Assembly (NCBI GenBank): GCA_900552705.1
Contig: USAX01000058.1
Span: 1 to 11,612, forward strand
Reading direction: 5' to 3'
Length of the DNA: 11,612 bases
Source: an uncultured Collinsella sp.
GTDB taxonomy: Bacteria > Actinomycetota > Coriobacteriia > Coriobacteriales > Coriobacteriaceae
In this document: one piece after another, positions 8,201 to 11,612 of the stretch
Numbering within the stretch: the stretch's first letter is position 1
Layout: every line of letters starts with the position of its first letter
Notes under the pieces: model-generated
Seen by the model: the letters and a program-made list of their open reading frames with translations, nothing else
Databases searched by the model: none
Told to the model about the DNA's origin: nothing
Program-made: the position numbers and the translations under genes

Positions 8201-8887
8201 TGCCACCTGCGCTTTCTCGGTCGCGGCCTTGCTTGCGCCCAGCGCCGCACGATAGGCATCGGCGAGTGCCGAGGTATCGGCCTGGCCGCGCGCCACGCAC
8301 ACGTCGTCCATACCGCCCGGCAGCTGGCTCGAGAGCTCCAGCAGCTCACGCACCAGGCCCTTGATGGTGGTGCCGGCGCCAAAGAGGCCGCCCTCGCCTG
8401 CCATGGGATACCAGGCGTAGAGGCTTTTAAGCGAAGCGGCGAGCTCGGGGGCGGCATCGGGTGCCGTCGCTCGGGCCAGCACATGCTCAACAGCCTGATC
8501 CATAAGCTCATCGGTATCGGTAAGCACCGTGAACTCGGGATCGATGCCCAGCTCCAACGCATGCGCGCGCAGGATGCGCGAACACATGCCGTGAATGGTC
8601 GAGATCCAAGCGTCGTCGACGGTCAGGGCCTCCTCGTCCATACCCTCTTCGATAAGCGCGCGACGCACGCGGTCGCGAATCTCGGCCGCGGCATCTTTGG
8701 TAAAGGTAATGGCGAGCACCTGATCCAGATGCTCGACAAACGGACCGGATTCGGGCGAGAGCGCATAGACGATGCGGCGCGTGAGGGTAAAGGTCTTGCC
8801 CGAGCCGGCACCTGCCGAGACAAACAGCGGGCGGTCGAGCGTTTTGACGACTTGCAGTTGTTGCGGCATCAAAGTCGAAAGATCCAT
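5264..8887 (-). CDS. addA: ATP-dependent helicase/nuclease, AddA-type subunit
   Basis: Helicase-nuclease subunit of 1207 residues (Bacillus AddA is about 1230). It unwinds DNA from double-strand breaks and cuts one strand to prepare RecA loading. The UvrD/Rep motifs are in order: Q-rich start (9-12), Walker A SAGAGSGKT (24-32, K31), motif Ia AITFTKDAAAEI, Walker B DEFQD (347-351), motif III GDAQQSIYRFRG from 375 (Q378 where Lys is common), motif IV LVRNFRS, motif V TVHASKGLE (720-728) and motif VI YVAMTRAR (836-843). An acidic, Ala-rich linker (about 933-1030) leads to a PD-(D/E)XK nuclease with D1129 and the D1145-Y-K1147 triplet in VIDYKTGG, so both activities look intact. It lies 3 nt after addB and is probably co-translated with it. 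AdnAB was considered, but the partner lacks motifs V and VI, so AddAB fits better. Confidence 0.94.
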   Translation of the reverse strand: MDLSTLMPQQLQVVKTLDRPLFVSAGAGSGKTFTLTRRIVYALSPESGPFVEHLDQVLAITFTKDAAAEIRDRVRRALIEEGMDEEALTVDDAWISTIHGMCSRILRAHALELGIDPEFTVLTDTDELMDQAVEHVLARATAPDAAPELAASLKSLYAWYPMAGEGGLFGAGTTIKGLVRELLELSSQLPGGMDDVCVARGQADTSALADAYRAALGASKAATEKAQVALDAIDAFEASGKTMEDVARLMMSCSMPRASKAFPKEQVELLKAEAADAFINIVLACGGPALDALVGLARAVEAEYRALKADQSALDNNDLLRMAYEALRDYPAIRAAYEGRFKMVMIDEFQDTDQMQVDLIRYLTGAGERALCTVGDAQQSIYRFRGAEVEVFRRQERKVGSTTASETVATSDAPAGELVKLVRNFRSHDEVLRYVARVFDGDTGGLMQGFLDLEPSDEREDKLKAKTSRRQAIFVAGGSTQERTQAKARAIAERFQALVKAGQPQGSMVLLLGRMTNADVYAQAFRDQGLDCVIAGGSVFAQAAEVQTVRALVCALANPADTAQGLMPLLASPMFALGAQEFLALATKLDDQTGETSRRNIDAGIMSDSDVPGLQDLPLVTRAREVLRYALRRVGRDSFAAIARDVVNASGWFVRLAQRGPEGKAIAANVLKALDAVAEAEAELGNSPRSIALAFDRFLAGKEAPGALNEEGDGAVRIMTVHASKGLEYPVVAVAECFGVRKSSGAAQMGRVEGGAQIVALPARFDGVKLADGTFVKGDDVKKQFEHAFKGKGTSLWLPPELMEDVCATGSPAEAFVRLRNHDLQLSLEERARLLYVAMTRARELVILAMDVGVSRGKLCAPTFDVETDLTYDVLRRILPTDSLDMPQLDSDRLVFDNSKPGDYELISLADFTFGEQTFEVNASLDVEGRLVRGDAEPEGAGADAHAAVPGPADPEPDAFELVYPQTVGVRMGTCPYPARDSYSYSSIAAALHAESEDRAAEAHVPMDEAGDDAESDGSEMTDAGVAAVEPAGNPMALGSAFHAACQWLIEMGADALPAERADALARLWCLTPEQRERFDVALDRWLKSAARADLLAWPCVRAEVPFFSLGCEDEDIARYGAYAEGAIDALATNPADSSCALVIDYKTGGTPDETPEQLQEKHALQARVYSDVLHKAGFEAVTVKFVRVEQVDPANPCEPQVVTYSL

Positions 8888-8890
8888 GGT

Positions 8891-11612
8891 CTACACGTCC
8901 CTCCTTACAAACGTTCCTTCGTGGTTATACGAGCAGCGCGCATGCGCGGCCTGAGCCGACGTCGGGTCGACGGCGGCAACGTCGCCTGCCTCGAGCTCGC
9001 GCAGACGCTCGGCAATGCCGGTCTCCACGCGATCGAGCAGCGCATCGAAGTCCATGTTGCCGCCCTCGCCGGGAAAGCCCTTCTTAAGGCCTGGGATGCG
9101 GCCGTCGCCGCGCTCTTCCTCAAGCAACTCGGCGCTCGCCGCACCGCGCAGCGCGGGCTTGCCGCCCTTGGTCGAAAAATAGAGCGCGGCGCGGGTATCC
9201 AGATCCAGCGCCCGACGCATGGCCTGCGCGTAGATGAGTGTCTGGGTATGGGGCGGCAGCCAGCGCGGGTCGTCGATGGGGGCCTCGCCCGACTCCTCGT
9301 CGCGCACCGTGGGGTCGGCGAGCTTAAACTCCTCGACACCCGAACGATGCTTATAGTCGATTACCACGGCGCGATTCTCGACATCCACATCAACGCGGTC
9401 GATGCGCCCGCCAAGCGGCCAACCGGCATACTCGACCTGGAGCTCGTTGAACGCAAACTCCAGGTAGCGCGGCGCGAAGGGCGCGAGCGCCTCGGACTCG
9501 TAGGCAAGCACGCCCTCCAGCTGCGGCAAAATCTCGGCCACCTGGCGCTCCTCCACCGGGGAGAGCGGCACGAGCGGGCCCTCGGCACCGCGCTTGCCCG
9601 CATGCTCGGCCAAGGTCTCGTCAAAGACCTCGCGCAGCAGCTCCTTCGCGCGTGGCAGATTCATGGGTGTCACGCGCTCCATGCCCTCCTGGGGCAGACG
9701 GGCATGCAAGTGTTCCAGCACGTCGTGGACAAAGTTGCCCTTCTCCATATTGCCAAAGCCAGCGTCGATCGACTGGGGCTTCACGCGGTACGAGACGAAC
9801 CAGCATAGCGGGCAGGTCGAATAGGCCTCGATCTGCGAGGCAGACGTCAGGCGCGGCACCAGCGGCGCATCCTCGCCCTCGCCATCGCGACGACGCAGGA
9901 CCAAATACGGAATGGCTTCATCGCTCAGATGCTGAGGAGCTTCGCAGGTCACGCGCTCGCGCCTAAGACCTTCGCCTGCCGCGGGATCGAAGTCCCTTAC
10001 GATATCGCCCTCACCCACGCACTTCGCCTTGTCGGCGCCAACGGCCTTAGCGTCGTCAGCGGCCTTGTCGGCGTCAGCGGCCTTAGCATCGTTAGCGGCC
10101 TCGGCATGCGCCCGCAACTCGGTCCACACGGCCGCCGGATAGCACTCGCGCGCCTGACGATCGTGGGTCACACGGGCGAGCGTAACCGGACCACGCGACG
10201 CTTGTATCGCGCGGCCAAAGCGTGCGCGCAGCAAGGCCGCAGGCTCAAGCGTCACACCGCTGCGATCTAACTCTGCCGTCAGCGTTGCCAGCGGGCCCTC
10301 CTCATGTGAGAGCGGATAACTGTCCAGGTCGACGTCGGCAAACAGCACGGCATCGTAGCTGCCGGGGCGCAGGGCCGCCGCATCGGCAAGCGAAGCAAAG
10401 CGAACCTGGGCGCGTGGCGCACGGTCAACCTCGTAGGTCTCGTAATCGTAGGCAGCGCTACGCTTGTCCACCTTGGTGCGAATGTCATCGAGCACGGGCA
10501 CGGTCGCGGCCTGCGACACGTCGAGCGCACGGGCGCCATTCATAAGGATGTCGATGACGTGGCGCAGCAGGGCCACCTCCGCCTGGCGACGGGCCTGACC
10601 GTCGAGACCGCCAAGTGCGCGATCGGGCAGTGCCTCGGCAACGGCAAGCATGGCCTTGAGCGCCGTCACGGGTTTGTCGCGCCACAGCGCCTGGAACACG
10701 TCCGAGATCACGCACGGCACGTTCTTAAACCAGTTCTCGTCGCTCGCCGCTTTACGCGCGCCCCTCACCTGGCCCTGCACGCTCTGCAGCAGGCTCTTGA
10801 CGCCCGCAGTGGTCTTGCTGCGCGACAGTCGCATATTCTTGTCGAACGTGCGCGCGCTGGCGGCGTCGGCACCCGAAAGCGGGCTGTAAATCCAGTCGGT
10901 AAGCTCCGGAGCGGGCCACCACTCAGTCTTAGAAGCTGCCCCTTCGTCGGCGGCCTTCATACGCTCGATCAGGTTGGCGAGCGCCGTGAACTGCCTGCCC
11001 GCAATGGATTGGGAAAACGCCGTGAACTCGGCCGTCTCGGCAGCAACGTGGCGCGCCGCCAAACGAGCGGCAAGCTCGCCGAACAGCTGGGGTGCCCGGG
11101 CAGAAACAACGAGCACGCGTACGGGGTCGGCGGGTGTTGCAGCAGCTTTATCGTCCTTGGACTCCTTGTGCGCTTTCACCAACTTATCGATGACGTCCGC
11201 ATAAGCATGGGCACGGGCATGGGGGCCGGCGACCTCAATAAAGGCAGGCTGAGCAGCGGACTTGGAGGCAGTCTGGGGCGCGGCGGCGCCCTCCCCCAGC
11301 GGCGCGATCTCAAACAGCACACCGCGGACATCAAATGCCGCGGCAAGCTCCTCGCGCATCGCCGCTTGCTCGCGGGCAAGCAGCACGACAACCTCTCCCC
11401 CGTTGTTTGCCACGGCGGACAGCAGCTCGAGCAGGCTATACGTAAATGACGTGACGCCGCGCACGCAAACGGCGCGGGCGCACCCCGGCAGGTTGTCGGC
11501 CAAAGCGCCGGCCATAATGTCAGCCGCCTCGCAGGGCTCGACCATATCTCGACGGTCCAAACCGCGCGCATAGGCGCACAAAAGTTCAAACACGCGAGCC
11601 TCGGCGTCGCTT
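8891..11612 (-). CDS. addB: PD-(D/E)XK nuclease, AddB-type subunit (5' end missing)
   Basis: Second nuclease subunit of the AddAB complex. The frame stays open to the right edge (906 codons seen). The GTG at 11593 is in mid-domain and not believable as the start, since a full AddB is about 1100-1200 residues; the Walker A region would lie beyond the edge. The visible part begins with degenerate helicase-like sequence lacking motifs V and VI, as expected for AddB. A low-complexity A/D/K linker follows (10025-10096). The nuclease domain opens with SASQIEAYSTCPLC (Cys codons 9812-9814 and 9803-9805), then a conserved His in NFVHDVLEH (9725-9727), Asp in GGRIDRVD (9398-9400), VVIDYKHRSG with Asp at 9356-9358, and HTQTLIYAQ. 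The C-terminus has only one Cys (ARCSYNHEG) where the family usually has three ligands of a 4Fe-4S cluster. Confidence 0.88.
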   Translation of the reverse strand, partial: SDAEARVFELLCAYARGLDRRDMVEPCEAADIMAGALADNLPGCARAVCVRGVTSFTYSLLELLSAVANNGGEVVVLLAREQAAMREELAAAFDVRGVLFEIAPLGEGAAAPQTASKSAAQPAFIEVAGPHARAHAYADVIDKLVKAHKESKDDKAAATPADPVRVLVVSARAPQLFGELAARLAARHVAAETAEFTAFSQSIAGRQFTALANLIERMKAADEGAASKTEWWPAPELTDWIYSPLSGADAASARTFDKNMRLSRSKTTAGVKSLLQSVQGQVRGARKAASDENWFKNVPCVISDVFQALWRDKPVTALKAMLAVAEALPDRALGGLDGQARRQAEVALLRHVIDILMNGARALDVSQAATVPVLDDIRTKVDKRSAAYDYETYEVDRAPRAQVRFASLADAAALRPGSYDAVLFADVDLDSYPLSHEEGPLATLTAELDRSGVTLEPAALLRARFGRAIQASRGPVTLARVTHDRQARECYPAAVWTELRAHAEAANDAKAADADKAADDAKAVGADKAKCVGEGDIVRDFDPAAGEGLRRERVTCEAPQHLSDEAIPYLVLRRRDGEGEDAPLVPRLTSASQIEAYSTCPLCWFVSYRVKPQSIDAGFGNMEKGNFVHDVLEHLHARLPQEGMERVTPMNLPRAKELLREVFDETLAEHAGKRGAEGPLVPLSPVEERQVAEILPQLEGVLAYESEALAPFAPRYLEFAFNELQVEYAGWPLGGRIDRVDVDVENRAVVIDYKHRSGVEEFKLADPTVRDEESGEAPIDDPRWLPPHTQTLIYAQAMRRALDLDTRAALYFSTKGGKPALRGAASAELLEEERGDGRIPGLKKGFPGEGGNMDFDALLDRVETGIAERLRELEAGDVAAVDPTSAQAAHARCSYNHEGTFVRRDV
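8899..8906 (-). promoter_or_regulatory. Shine-Dalgarno of addA inside the addB 3' end
   Basis: The minus strand reads AAGGAGGG within the codons for V-R-R near the AddB C-terminus, 11 nt before the addA ATG at 8887. The addB stop (8891-8893) lies between them, an arrangement typical of translational coupling. Confidence 0.7.
10025..10096. repeat. four 18-bp tandem repeats within addB
   Basis: Four successive 18-nt units (10025-10042, 10043-10060, 10061-10078, 10079-10096) start with (g/c)GCCTT and end in (c/a)AGC or CAAC. They alternate in two forms, so the period is also 36 bp. They encode an AddB linker of the type A-x-D-A-K-A / A-D-A-D-K-A between the helicase-like and nuclease parts. All units are a multiple of three, so copy-number change would keep the frame. 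Confidence 0.8.

Noticed and set aside
6527..9808. Open frame of 1093 codons on the plus strand
   Set aside because: It lies antisense to the addA/addB coding sequences, is His/Arg/Leu-rich without domain structure, and spans the addB-addA junction. It is a compositional shadow.
11591..11593. GTG as the start of addB
   Set aside because: The frame continues open and protein-like upstream to the window edge, and the first visible residues are already mid-domain. The real start lies outside the window.
5264..11612. AdnAB (mycobacterial-type) instead of AddAB
   Set aside because: Both AdnAB subunits resemble UvrD motors, but the upstream subunit here lacks motifs V and VI and has AddB-like layout.

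Overview
The window looks like chromosomal DNA from a high-GC Actinomycetota, most likely the Coriobacteriia (Collinsella or a close relative). This is inferred from the style of the DnaE and AddAB proteins and from GC of about 63-67% in sampled coding lines; I could not run a database comparison. All five protein genes lie on the minus strand. Read in the direction of transcription (right to left) they are: addB (5' end cut off by the right edge), addA, a DUF3284-family gene, an MFS transporter gene, and dnaE (3' end cut off by the left edge).

Right half (5264-11612): addB and addA form a tight pair, 3 nt apart, with the addA Shine-Dalgarno inside the last codons of addB. They encode an AddAB-type double-strand-break repair enzyme. 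AddA carries the UvrD/Rep helicase motor and one nuclease domain; AddB carries the second PD-(D/E)XK nuclease. AddB shows two unusual features: a coding 18-bp tandem repeat in a linker, and loss of most of the C-terminal cysteines that bind the iron-sulfur cluster in the family.

Middle (3075-5263): a 136-bp gap with a long nested stem-loop precedes a 169-residue DUF3284 protein. Next comes a 399-residue 12-helix MFS exporter on DNA of clearly lower GC (about 45-50%), probably a recent insertion. The gaps on either side of it hold small inverted repeats but no convincing rho-independent terminator.

Left (1-3074): 1024 residues of the replicative DNA polymerase III alpha subunit. All nine PHP metal ligands and the three polymerase aspartates are present, and a charged insertion of about 60 residues sits inside the PHP domain.

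I found no tRNA, rRNA, CRISPR array, insertion sequence or phage gene. I see no undescribed multi-gene system. The best leads are variations inside known machines: the DnaE PHP insertion, the AddB Fe-S loss and repeat linker, and the structured addA-DUF3284 gap.
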